NCBI GenBank assembly: GCA_020217115.1
Contig: JAIWOA010000144.1
Coordinates: forward strand, 1-6,763
Source: Calditerrivibrio sp.
GTDB lineage: Bacteria > Chrysiogenota > Deferribacteres > Deferribacterales > Calditerrivibrionaceae
DNA: 6,763 bases
Direction: 5' to 3'
The notes beneath the pieces are model-generated. The model was not told where the DNA came from, ran no database searches, and saw only the letters and a program-made list of their open reading frames with translations. A program made the position numbers and the translations under genes. Positions 1 through 5,685 of the stretch are shown here, one piece after another. Each line of letters begins with the position of its first letter. The first letter of the stretch is position 1.

Positions 1-82
1 GACGAATCCCTTTCCCCTTGACTTGCATGTGTTAAGCGTGCCGCCAGCGTTCGTTCTGAGCCAGGATCAAACTCTCCATCCG
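1..82 (-). rRNA. rrs: 16S ribosomal RNA, 5' end (partial)
   Basis: The reverse strand of 61-75 reads AGAGTTTGATCCTGG, the universal bacterial 16S start (E. coli position 8 onward), followed by the CTCAG, the GAACGCTGGCGGC and the ACACATGCAAGTC blocks in the expected order. Counting back seven bases from the AGAGTTTGATC block puts the mature 5' end near 82; that end is an estimate. Only about 80 bases are in the window and the gene continues past the left edge. It is transcribed in the same direction as the protein genes upstream of it, from the promoter at 158-186. Confidence 0.97.
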
Positions 83-124
83 AAAATACCTTAGCTCTAC
101 TCATTATCTCTGCTGACCTATTCT

Positions 125-134
125 GTTTTCAATC
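125..134 (-). promoter_or_regulatory. Possible boxA-like antitermination site in rRNA leader
   Basis: The minus strand reads GATTGAAAAC here, about 42 bases before the 16S start. This resembles the 3' half of boxA elements in rRNA leaders of some bacteria (TTTGAAAAC-type), where NusB/NusE bind nascent RNA to keep polymerase from terminating early. The match to the 5' half (TGTTC/TGCTC) is poor and no boxB or boxC was recognised, so this is a weak call based on position and a short core only. Confidence 0.3.
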
Positions 135-135
135 A

Positions 136-153
136 CTCCCCTCATCAGGGGAA
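136..153 (-). other. Hairpin at the extreme 5' end of the rRNA leader
   Basis: The arms 136-142 and 147-153 pair as a 7-bp stem (CCCCT/AGGGG core, one extra A-U and one terminal G-U pair) around a 4-base GATG loop. It begins within a few bases of the predicted transcription start (about 151), so it would form at the very 5' end of the precursor rRNA. It is not followed by a U-run, so it is not an intrinsic terminator. A role in leader stability or processing is only an inference. Confidence 0.5.
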
Positions 154-157
154 GAGG

Positions 158-186
158 AATATACACAATCATTATAACTTTGTCAA
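158..186 (-). promoter_or_regulatory. rRNA operon promoter (sigma-70 type)
   Basis: On the minus strand a perfect -35 TTGACA (181-186) and a -10 TATATT (158-163, one mismatch to TATAAT) are separated by exactly 17 bases. Transcription would start around 151, giving a leader of roughly 70 bases before the 16S gene. Position, orientation and near-consensus sequence all point to the promoter of the rRNA operon. A TATAAT string also lies inside the spacer, but it is only four bases from the -35 and so cannot be paired with it. Confidence 0.88.
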
Positions 187-217
187 GAATTATTTTTCAT
201 TTTTTTTAAAAGTTTTT
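187..217 (-). promoter_or_regulatory. A/T-tract UP-like element upstream of rRNA promoter
   Basis: The 31 bases between the fba stop codon and the -35 box are almost pure A/T on the minus strand, with phased A-runs (AAAAAAA, AAAAAAAA, AAAAA) ending just before the -35. Such tracts upstream of rRNA promoters bind the alpha-subunit C-terminal domains of RNA polymerase and boost initiation (UP element). No GC-rich stem is present in this interval, so it does not contain a conventional intrinsic terminator for the preceding gene. The assignment rests on composition and position. Confidence 0.55.
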
Positions 218-1192
218 TTATGCCCTTTCAGCACTTCCTAACACATTGATATTCTTGTGTTTATAGAGTTTCACAAGCTCTTCCCTTGCAGGTTTCAAAT
301 ACTTTCTTGGATCAAATTCCTGTGGATTTTTAGCAAGAAACTCCCTTATCTTAGCTGTAAAGGCAAGTCTTCCGTCACTATCTATATTTATTTTACACAC
401 AGCACTGGTAGCTGCTTTTCTTAATTGCTCCTCCGGAATACCAACTGCGCCATCAAGTTTACCACCATAATTATTTATAAGCTCTACATATGCTGGAACG
501 ACAGAAGAAGCTCCATGTAAAACTATCGGGAAACCGGGCAATCTTTTTTCAACTTCCTCCAAAATATCAAATCTCAAAGGTGGAACACTTTCACCAGGTT
601 TTACTTTAAATTTATATGCTCCATGGGATGTCCCTATCGAAATAGCAAGGGAATCAACACCTGTTTTTGAAACAAATTCTTCCACCTGATCTGGATCTGT
701 ATAATGGGACTTTTCAGCAGAAACTTCATCCTCAATCCCGGCCAGAACTCCAAGCTCCCCCTCAACAGTCACATCAAACTGATGAGCATATTCCACAACC
801 TTTTTTGTCAATGCAATATTTTCTTCAAAGGGAAGATGAGAACCATCTATCATTACCGATGAAAAACCATAGTCAACACAGGATTTACAAACTTCAAAAG
901 TATCCCCATGATCAAGGTGCAATGCAATGGGAATCTTGTAGCCAAGCTCTTCTGCAAGCTTTGTAGCACCTAAAGCCATGTATCGCAACATAGTAGCATT
1001 GGCATAGTCTCTTGCACCTTTGGAAACCTGAAGGATTACCGGAGATTTTGTTTCAACACAGGCCTGAATAATAGCCTGAAGCTGCTCCAGGTTGTTAAAA
1101 TTGTAGGCTGGAACAGCATACTTCCCATCCATAGCCTTCCTGAACATCTCTTTAGTATTTACCAAACCTAACTCTCTGTAACTGACAGTCAT
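218..1192 (-). CDS. fba: Class II fructose-bisphosphate aldolase
   Basis: Zinc-dependent cytosolic aldolase of 324 residues that interconverts fructose 1,6-bisphosphate with dihydroxyacetone phosphate and glyceraldehyde 3-phosphate in glycolysis/gluconeogenesis. The class II signature is complete: LHLDHGD at 91-97 supplies the catalytic Asp94 and the zinc ligand His95; VEGELG at 143-148 is the second class II signature; GTSHGAYK at 187-194 (His190) and VLHGASS at 224-230 (His226) supply the other zinc ligands; KINIDSDGRLA at 267-277 is the phosphate-binding strand. The long GGKL...VGIPEEQLRKAA insert at 243-261 resembles the form shared by many anaerobic bacteria and amitochondriate protists. 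The start is well set: AAGGAGG at 1198-1204 lies five bases before the ATG, and the mtnA stop is only 15 bases upstream. It is the last protein gene before the rRNA promoter. All active-site residues are present, so an ordinary FBP aldolase role is the default. Confidence 0.95.
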   Translation of the reverse strand: MTVSYRELGLVNTKEMFRKAMDGKYAVPAYNFNNLEQLQAIIQACVETKSPVILQVSKGARDYANATMLRYMALGATKLAEELGYKIPIALHLDHGDTFEVCKSCVDYGFSSVMIDGSHLPFEENIALTKKVVEYAHQFDVTVEGELGVLAGIEDEVSAEKSHYTDPDQVEEFVSKTGVDSLAISIGTSHGAYKFKVKPGESVPPLRFDILEEVEKRLPGFPIVLHGASSVVPAYVELINNYGGKLDGAVGIPEEQLRKAATSAVCKINIDSDGRLAFTAKIREFLAKNPQEFDPRKYLKPAREELVKLYKHKNINVLGSAERA

Positions 1193-1207
1193 ATCTTCCT
1201 CCTTATT

Positions 1208-2188
1208 TTATAAACATAAAAGTTTTTTTATATTAAGATCAAAAGGTTTCCCAATGATCCCTTCCTCCGTGATAAATGCCGTTATCAATTCAGAATCTGT
1301 TACATCAAAGGATGGATTATAAACCGAAACATTATCTGGAGATATCTTGACACCGAAAACCTCTCTAACTTCCTGTGGATTTCGCTCCTCAATAACTATA
1401 CAAGAACCATTTTCTATACTTCCATCAAAGGTACTAAGAGGGGCAGCGACATAAAAGGGGATATTGTTTTTACTTGCAAGTACCGATAGGGAGTATGTAC
1501 CTATCTTATTTGCAGTATCACCATTTAGAGCAATCCTATCAGCTCCAACAATGACAGCATCAACTCTACCCTGTTTCATTAAATAACCTGCCATATTATC
1601 ACATATCAACGTACATTCAATACCATTTTCCATCAGCTCAAAGGCAGTAAGTCTACTCCCCTGCAGATAAGGTCTCGTTTCATCTACAAACACATGTATC
1701 CTTTTACCACTATTTTTTGCAGCATAAATAACTCCCAGAGCAGTACCAAACCCTCCAGTGGCAAGTGCACCAGCATTGCAATGGGTTAATATATTAAAAT
1801 TATCCTCTATCAAACTGCTACCAAATTCTCCAATTCTTTTATTTACAGATATGTCATCTTCATGTATCTTTATAGCCGCATCAATGGGAGTTATGCCGAT
1901 ATCGATCATCTCTTTCATCTTAAGCATTCCCCACATCAAATTAACAGCTGTGGGGCGGGTGTTTATAAGTATTTTATATATATCTTCGAATTTCATCCCC
2001 TCCATCAAGCCTAAAACAACGCCATAGGCTGCTGTTACACCAATAGCTGGAGCACCACGCACAACCATATCCTTTATTGCATTAGCAACAGAGGATAGAT
2101 CAAAACACTCCACAAACTCCTTTACAAAAGGTAATTTTCTCTGATCCAGAAGATACAATTTATCGTTTTTCCAGACAATATGTTCCAT
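1208..2188 (-). CDS. mtnA: S-methyl-5-thioribose-1-phosphate isomerase
   Basis: Isomerises 5-methylthioribose 1-phosphate to methylthioribulose 1-phosphate in methionine salvage from methylthioadenosine; cytosolic, related to eIF2B regulatory subunits. With the ATG at 2188 the protein has 326 residues. Family hallmarks in order: LLDQRKLP (13-20), RGAPAIGVTAAYG (44-56), NTRPTAVNLMWG (76-87), THCNAGALATGGFGTALG (135-152) with the active-site Cys137, VDETRPYLQGSRLTA (168-182), and VGADRIALNGDTANKIGT (214-231) with the catalytic Asp217. The frame is open to a TTG at 2203 inside the preceding gene, but that would add five residues unlike the family; starting at 2188 gives the usual MxxIxWKxxKLxLLDQR beginning. 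No strong ribosome binding site is seen, so coupling to the upstream gene (gap of 7 bases) is likely. No other methionine-salvage gene (mtnB, mtnC, mtnD, mtnK, mtnP) is in the window. Close relatives act on ribose 1,5-bisphosphate or 5-deoxyribose 1-phosphate; those cannot be excluded from sequence alone. Confidence 0.92.
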   Translation of the reverse strand: MEHIVWKNDKLYLLDQRKLPFVKEFVECFDLSSVANAIKDMVVRGAPAIGVTAAYGVVLGLMEGMKFEDIYKILINTRPTAVNLMWGMLKMKEMIDIGITPIDAAIKIHEDDISVNKRIGEFGSSLIEDNFNILTHCNAGALATGGFGTALGVIYAAKNSGKRIHVFVDETRPYLQGSRLTAFELMENGIECTLICDNMAGYLMKQGRVDAVIVGADRIALNGDTANKIGTYSLSVLASKNNIPFYVAAPLSTFDGSIENGSCIVIEERNPQEVREVFGVKISPDNVSVYNPSFDVTDSELITAFITEEGIIGKPFDLNIKKLLCL

Positions 2189-2195
2189 AAAAAAC

Positions 2196-2744
2196 TCAGG
2201 CAAACATATTTAAATTCATATATATATCTGGCAATTTAACCCTTACCATATCTGTATTATCAACATTACAATTTGGCAAAATATACCCGTAATACTTAAG
2301 CCCAAACCCTTCAAAAAAATATTTACCCCAATCGATAACACTTTTGCCATGGTCTCTGTTTGGTGATCCCTGAGTAAATATAAAAAAAACCTTTTTCCCT
2401 TCATTAAATTTTGTTCTTCTATCTGAAGTTTTAAAACAGTACCACCTATCCAGAAATATTTTCATCTGGCCTGTAACAAGTCCATAATAATTAGGAGATA
2501 TTATTATAAAAAGGTCATATTCAAGAAATTCTGGAAGCATACCACCCAACTCATCCCTAACAACACAAAAACTATCATTCTTTCTACAAGAAAGACACCC
2601 CTGACAACCCTTCATCGAAATACAATTTAGATGAACAATTTTAGCATTATCCCCCTTCTCATGATATTTTTTTAGTAGATTTTCAGCTATTTCAGCAGAA
2701 TTCCCTTTTAGTCTTGGAGATCCGTTAACTATTAAAACCTTCAT
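2196..2744 (-). CDS. Flavodoxin-fold FMN oxidoreductase with iron-sulfur-flavoprotein-like Cys motif
   Basis: A 182-residue cytosolic protein of the NADPH-dependent FMN reductase/iron-sulfur flavoprotein superfamily. VNGSPRLKGNS at 6-16 is the FMN phosphate-binding loop after the first beta strand; SPNYYGLVTGQMKIFLDRW at 83-101 is the second FMN-contacting region typical of this family. Cysteines 47, 50, 53 and 60 form C-X2-C-X2-C-X6-C, which matches the compact [4Fe-4S]-binding pattern of archaeal iron-sulfur flavoproteins (C-X2-C-X2-C-X4-7-C); an additional Cys lies at 41. Length is normal for the family. The start is firm: GGAG at 2750-2753 is five bases before the ATG, which overlaps the thpR stop as ATGA. 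Physiological substrate and electron partner are unknown; quinone, flavin or metal reduction are all possible. Family membership is secure; cluster binding is inferred from spacing only. Confidence 0.85.
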   Translation of the reverse strand: MKVLIVNGSPRLKGNSAEIAENLLKKYHEKGDNAKIVHLNCISMKGCQGCLSCRKNDSFCVVRDELGGMLPEFLEYDLFIIISPNYYGLVTGQMKIFLDRWYCFKTSDRRTKFNEGKKVFFIFTQGSPNRDHGKSVIDWGKYFFEGFGLKYYGYILPNCNVDNTDMVRVKLPDIYMNLNMFA

Positions 2745-3277
2745 TCAAACTCCTTTCTGAAAATATTTTTATATATTGGACCATCTGGTGTCAGCTTACT
2801 TTCAAAAAATGAAATGGATCTAAACCTGAAGTCGATATTAATATTACTAAAAATTTTTATCCTATCGTAAAAGTCTCCGGGATCAAGTAATTTCTTTATT
2901 CTACAGATTGTGATATGACCCTTAAAAGGTTTTTCATCAAATGAGATCTTCTCTTTTTTTATAAAATCCCTTAGATTTTCAAACAGAGAGACCACTTCAT
3001 CAGATCTGTAGCTAACATATAAAACCGAAGGTTCTTCCCCTCTTTTGAAAAATCTTATCCCCGTAAGCTCTGCCGAAACAGTTTTTAATCCTAATGAATC
3101 TATGTATCTGCAAATTGCATCTATGTTACCAGTAAAATTTTCAAAAAAAAACAGCGTAGAATGGTAATCTTTTTTTTTAACAAATCTTCCCAAAATACTC
3201 ATAGAAAAGGACGAAGCCACCTCTTGAAGATAGCTAATAATATTTTCTGGCAGTTCAAGGGCGATAAAGCTCCTCAT
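2741..3277 (-). CDS. thpR: RNA 2',3'-cyclic phosphodiesterase (2'-5' RNA ligase family)
   Basis: A 178-residue member of the 2H phosphoesterase superfamily (formerly LigT), which hydrolyses 2',3'-cyclic phosphate RNA ends to 2'-phosphates and, in E. coli, can join tRNA halves through a 2'-5' bond. Both catalytic HxTx motifs are present: His39-Ser-Thr41-Leu and His121-Ile-Thr123-Ile, separated by about 80 residues as expected for the two-lobed fold. The N-terminus MRSFIALELP is the usual first beta strand. The ATG overlaps the cinA stop as ATGA, and AAGGAG at 3289-3294 lies 11 bases upstream, so initiation is probably coupled to cinA. The gene ends by overlapping the next gene in the same ATGA way. 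Length is normal. The biological role of this family in bacteria is still unclear. Confidence 0.9.
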   Translation of the reverse strand: MRSFIALELPENIISYLQEVASSFSMSILGRFVKKKDYHSTLFFFENFTGNIDAICRYIDSLGLKTVSAELTGIRFFKRGEEPSVLYVSYRSDEVVSLFENLRDFIKKEKISFDEKPFKGHITICRIKKLLDPGDFYDRIKIFSNINIDFRFRSISFFESKLTPDGPIYKNIFRKEFE

Positions 3278-4497
3278 AAAGATCTGAGCTCCTTCAACAT
3301 ATTGTCAAACAATGTCTTGTAGCTCCTTTCCCTGATAGCATCCCGATCACCTACAAATTTATTCTCTTTTACCATAATTTTGTCACCAATGATAATACAG
3401 GTATATACAAGCCCCACTGGTTTATCCTTACTTCCTCCACCCGGTCCAGCTATACCTGTAACAGATGCGGAAATATCTGTTTTGAAAATCTCTTTACACT
3501 TTACAGCCATCTCTTTAGCAGTTTCAGCACTTACTGCACCAAATTTTTCCAAAATATTTCGATCAACTCCTAAAAGTTCTTCCTTAACTTTATTTGAATA
3601 GGAAACCACTGAACCTATAAAAACCTTTGATGACCCTGATACATCGGTAATTTTTTTAGATAGAAGACCACCTGTACAGCTCTCTGCAAAGGATATAGTA
3701 AGCCCTTTTTCTTTAAGCATTCTGACAAGGACAGCTTCAATACTCTCTTCCCCTTTACCTATATAACTATTTTTTAGCTTTTCTACCAATCTGTTGGAAA
3801 AAGTTTCGAGCCTATCTTTTTGAGTACCTCGAAGTCTTACAATAATCTCACCCTTAGATACATTTATTATACATTCTACATCTTCTGGAATCCCTATCTC
3901 TCTGATTATTTCATCAACATCAGATTCTGGCAGACCTGCAAATCTAATATCCTCCATAAATATATCTAGCAGGTTAAACTTTGATTTTATAAAACCAACA
4001 GCATAATTTTCAAACATCGGCTTCATCTCATAGGGGATACCCGGCATAGAAATGGAAAAAGAACCGTTATATTCACAAACAAATCCCATAGCTGTGCCAT
4101 TATCATTGGGAAGTAGAATACAACCATCTGGAAGGAAAGCCTGTCTCCTATGGGATTCCTTTAAAACAACCCCCCGTTTTAACAAACTACTTTCTATATG
4201 AGAATATGCAAGCTCATTAAAAACAGTAGATCTCCCCACCGCATTAGCAACAGCCTCAGCTGTCATATCATCAAAGGTTGGCCCCAATCCCCCTGTGGTT
4301 AAGACAAGGTTATACTTACCCAAATATTCCTTAAAAACATCAACCAGCAGTTCAAAATCGTCGGGTAAAGGGCGGACAACCTTTACATCAACACCCATCT
4401 CACTAAGCTTCTTAGCCAGATAAGCAGAGTTGGTATCAACTATACTCCCTATAAAAATTTCACTTCCGATAGCAAGAATAGCAGCAGATACTTCCAT
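3274..4497 (-). CDS. cinA: CinA-family protein: nucleotide pyrophosphatase-like domain plus NMN amidohydrolase domain
   Basis: Two-domain cytosolic protein of 407 residues from the ATG at 4497. The N-terminal molybdopterin-binding-like (MoCF/COG1058) domain shows AILAIGSEIFIGSIVDTN (6-23) and TGGLGPTFDDMTAEAVA (68-84), then the PGIPYEM segment (152-158); in characterised homologues this domain is an ADP-ribose pyrophosphatase. The C-terminal PncC domain, which deamidates nicotinamide mononucleotide for NAD recycling, carries FAESCTGG (270-277) with the conserved Ser-Cys-Thr, and TGIAGPGGG...KPVG (347-362). Both halves look intact. The frame is open to a GTG at 4509 inside pgpA, but no ribosome binding site precedes it, and the ATG at 4497 gives the usual family N-terminus and a TAATG stop/start overlap with pgpA, so it is preferred. 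pgpA-cinA neighbourhoods are known in other bacteria. Despite the name (competence/damage-inducible), no competence genes are here. Confidence 0.92.
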   Translation of the reverse strand: MEVSAAILAIGSEIFIGSIVDTNSAYLAKKLSEMGVDVKVVRPLPDDFELLVDVFKEYLGKYNLVLTTGGLGPTFDDMTAEAVANAVGRSTVFNELAYSHIESSLLKRGVVLKESHRRQAFLPDGCILLPNDNGTAMGFVCEYNGSFSISMPGIPYEMKPMFENYAVGFIKSKFNLLDIFMEDIRFAGLPESDVDEIIREIGIPEDVECIINVSKGEIIVRLRGTQKDRLETFSNRLVEKLKNSYIGKGEESIEAVLVRMLKEKGLTISFAESCTGGLLSKKITDVSGSSKVFIGSVVSYSNKVKEELLGVDRNILEKFGAVSAETAKEMAVKCKEIFKTDISASVTGIAGPGGGSKDKPVGLVYTCIIIGDKIMVKENKFVGDRDAIRERSYKTLFDNMLKELRSL

Positions 4498-4958
4498 TAA
4501 AGTGCCCACAGTATTATAAAATATGAAATAAGAGCATATGCTGCAGCTACTATATCATCTAACATAATACCAAGTCCACCTTCAAGCTTTTCAGCAATAT
4601 TTGCTGGATATAACTTTACAATATCAAAAAATCTAAATAATCCAAAAAGTATTGGCAACTTTATCATCATAGAGAATGTTCCAAGGGGAGCAAAGTACAA
4701 CAACATATAAAATGCAGCTATCTCATCTATCACAACCTCTTTAGGATCCTTTTCCTCACTTATAGATGAATAGAATTCAGAAGCAAAATAACCGAGTACC
4801 ATCAGACCTATACCAAAAAGAAAGGTCAAAAAACTCCCAAAAAATAGATTTACAATTAAGTACAAAGGTATAGCCACCAGCGTTCCCACAGTCCCGGGAG
4901 CAACACTTGAAAACCCTGCAAAAAAACCTGTAGCTATTGTAGTATAAAATTTATCCAT
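4497..4958 (-). CDS. pgpA: Phosphatidylglycerophosphatase A
   Basis: Inner-membrane enzyme that removes the phosphate from phosphatidylglycerophosphate to give phosphatidylglycerol. From the ATG at 4958 it has 153 residues, normal for the family. Signatures: GFFAGFSSVAPGTVGT (11-26), the acidic DPKEVVIDE (71-79), FRFFDIVKLYP (108-118) and GGLGIMLDDIVA (127-138). About four hydrophobic segments are visible, roughly 24-41, 42-60, 80-107 and 135-153. The FDxxK-P motif has Leu-Tyr where Pro-Trp/Pro-x is usual, a mild departure. The start is chosen on the AAGGAGG at 4964-4970, five bases before the ATG; a TTG at 4979 in the same frame would add seven residues and place this ribosome binding site inside the gene. 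It sits between hisA (gap of 10 bases) and cinA (TAATG overlap), suggesting co-transcription without a pathway link. Confidence 0.92.
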   Translation of the reverse strand: MDKFYTTIATGFFAGFSSVAPGTVGTLVAIPLYLIVNLFFGSFLTFLFGIGLMVLGYFASEFYSSISEEKDPKEVVIDEIAAFYMLLYFAPLGTFSMMIKLPILFGLFRFFDIVKLYPANIAEKLEGGLGIMLDDIVAAAYALISYFIILWAL

Positions 4959-4963
4959 AAAAG

Positions 4964-4970
4964 CCTCCTT
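4964..4970 (-). promoter_or_regulatory. Ribosome binding site deciding the pgpA start
   Basis: The minus strand reads AAGGAGG here, a near-perfect complement to the 16S 3' tail, five bases before the ATG at 4958. It overlaps the hisA stop codon (4969-4971), so ribosomes finishing hisA unload on the pgpA ribosome binding site. This is the reason for preferring 4958 to the TTG at 4979. Confidence 0.85.
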
Positions 4971-5685
4971 ATTTACCAATTTGTTTCATTACATACTTCA
5001 AATCTATTAAACCTTCATAAAATGCCTTACCAACAATACATCCATAAACAGATCTTTTCTCTAATTCAAATATATCTTTTTCACTTTTGAGACCACCAGA
5101 AGCAATAACCGGAAAAGGTGACTTTTCAGATAGCTCCACAGTAGCATCTACATTTATACCCGTCAACATACCATCCCTACTGATATCAGTATATATTATG
5201 GAAGCAACTTTAAAACCGATATAATCATCTACAAGATCTTTTGCTCTTTTATTGCTGTTCTCATACCAGCCATCGGTTGCAACAAAACCATCCCTCGCAT
5301 CTATACCTAAAATTATACTATTTGGATATTTTTCAAGGATATCCTTTGTGGTTTCTGGATCTTTGACAGCTATAGTACCTATTGTAACATACTTTACTCC
5401 AAGATCAAAATATCTTTGAGCCCTTGATATATCCCTTATCCCGCCGCCAACATCAACAGACAAAGAGGTATTTTTTACTATCTTTTCTATAATATCGAAA
5501 TTTTCCAAACTACCTTTCTTAGCTCCATCGAGATCAACAATATGAAGCCTTTCTACCCCCATATCTTCAAAGGACTTTGCCACAGAAAGAGGATCCTTAG
5601 AGTATATTTTGAATTTATCCATATCCCCCTTCTCAAGTCTCACAACATTAGAGTTTAAAAGATCTATAGCAGGTATAATTAGCAT
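4969..5685 (-). CDS. hisA: Phosphoribosylformimino-5-aminoimidazole carboxamide ribotide isomerase
   Basis: Fourth step of histidine biosynthesis: Amadori rearrangement of ProFAR to PRFAR in the cytosol. The (beta/alpha)8 barrel is 238 residues from the ATG at 5685. MLIIPAIDLL puts the catalytic Asp at position 8, and GIDARDG places the second catalytic Asp at 129. Phosphate-binding loops are GGGIRD (80-85) and ASGG (195-198), followed by GKAFYEG (219-225). The Arg-Leu-Glu-Lys-Gly-Asp after strand 1 is typical of HisA rather than HisF. The frame is open to a GTG at 5691, but GGAG at 5691-5694 would then overlap the start codon, whereas it is five bases from the ATG at 5685, and starting there gives the standard family N-terminus. 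It overlaps the end of hisH by 7 bases. A PriA-like dual activity with TrpF cannot be excluded but nothing here suggests it. Confidence 0.95.
   Translation of the reverse strand: MLIIPAIDLLNSNVVRLEKGDMDKFKIYSKDPLSVAKSFEDMGVERLHIVDLDGAKKGSLENFDIIEKIVKNTSLSVDVGGGIRDISRAQRYFDLGVKYVTIGTIAVKDPETTKDILEKYPNSIILGIDARDGFVATDGWYENSNKRAKDLVDDYIGFKVASIIYTDISRDGMLTGINVDATVELSEKSPFPVIASGGLKSEKDIFELEKRSVYGCIVGKAFYEGLIDLKYVMKQIGK

Noticed and set aside
171..176. TATAAT on the minus strand within the rRNA promoter spacer as an alternative -10
   Set aside because: It is only four bases from the TTGACA and no suitable -35 lies 16-18 bases upstream of it; the TATATT at 158-163 has ideal 17-base spacing.
83..217. 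A small RNA, tRNA or riboswitch in the only non-coding stretch
   Set aside because: The interval is fully accounted for by an A-tract, the rRNA promoter and the leader; no cloverleaf or conserved riboswitch core was seen.
207..220. The 14-base string taaaagttttttta occurs here and again at 1217-1230, on both sides of fba
   Set aside because: The low-complexity A/T composition makes a chance match likely. One copy is in the fba stop/promoter A-tract and the other within the end of mtnA, with no target-site duplication or mobile element between them.
667..966. Open frame of 99 codons on the plus strand
   Set aside because: It lies wholly antisense to the well-conserved fba gene, has Gln/Pro/His-rich composition typical of a reverse-frame shadow, and no ribosome binding site or recognisable domain was seen.
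1758..2027. Hydrophobic open frame of 89 codons on the plus strand inside mtnA
   Set aside because: It is antisense to conserved mtnA motifs. The apparent membrane-protein composition arises from reading an AT-rich gene backwards, and there is no start signal.
3380..3601. Open frame of 73 codons on the plus strand inside cinA
   Set aside because: It overlaps the conserved NMN amidohydrolase domain on the other strand and has no independent support.
4498..4509. Longer cinA start at the GTG at 4509
   Set aside because: No ribosome binding site precedes it, it adds residues outside the family N-terminus, and the ATG at 4497 forms a TAATG coupling junction with pgpA.
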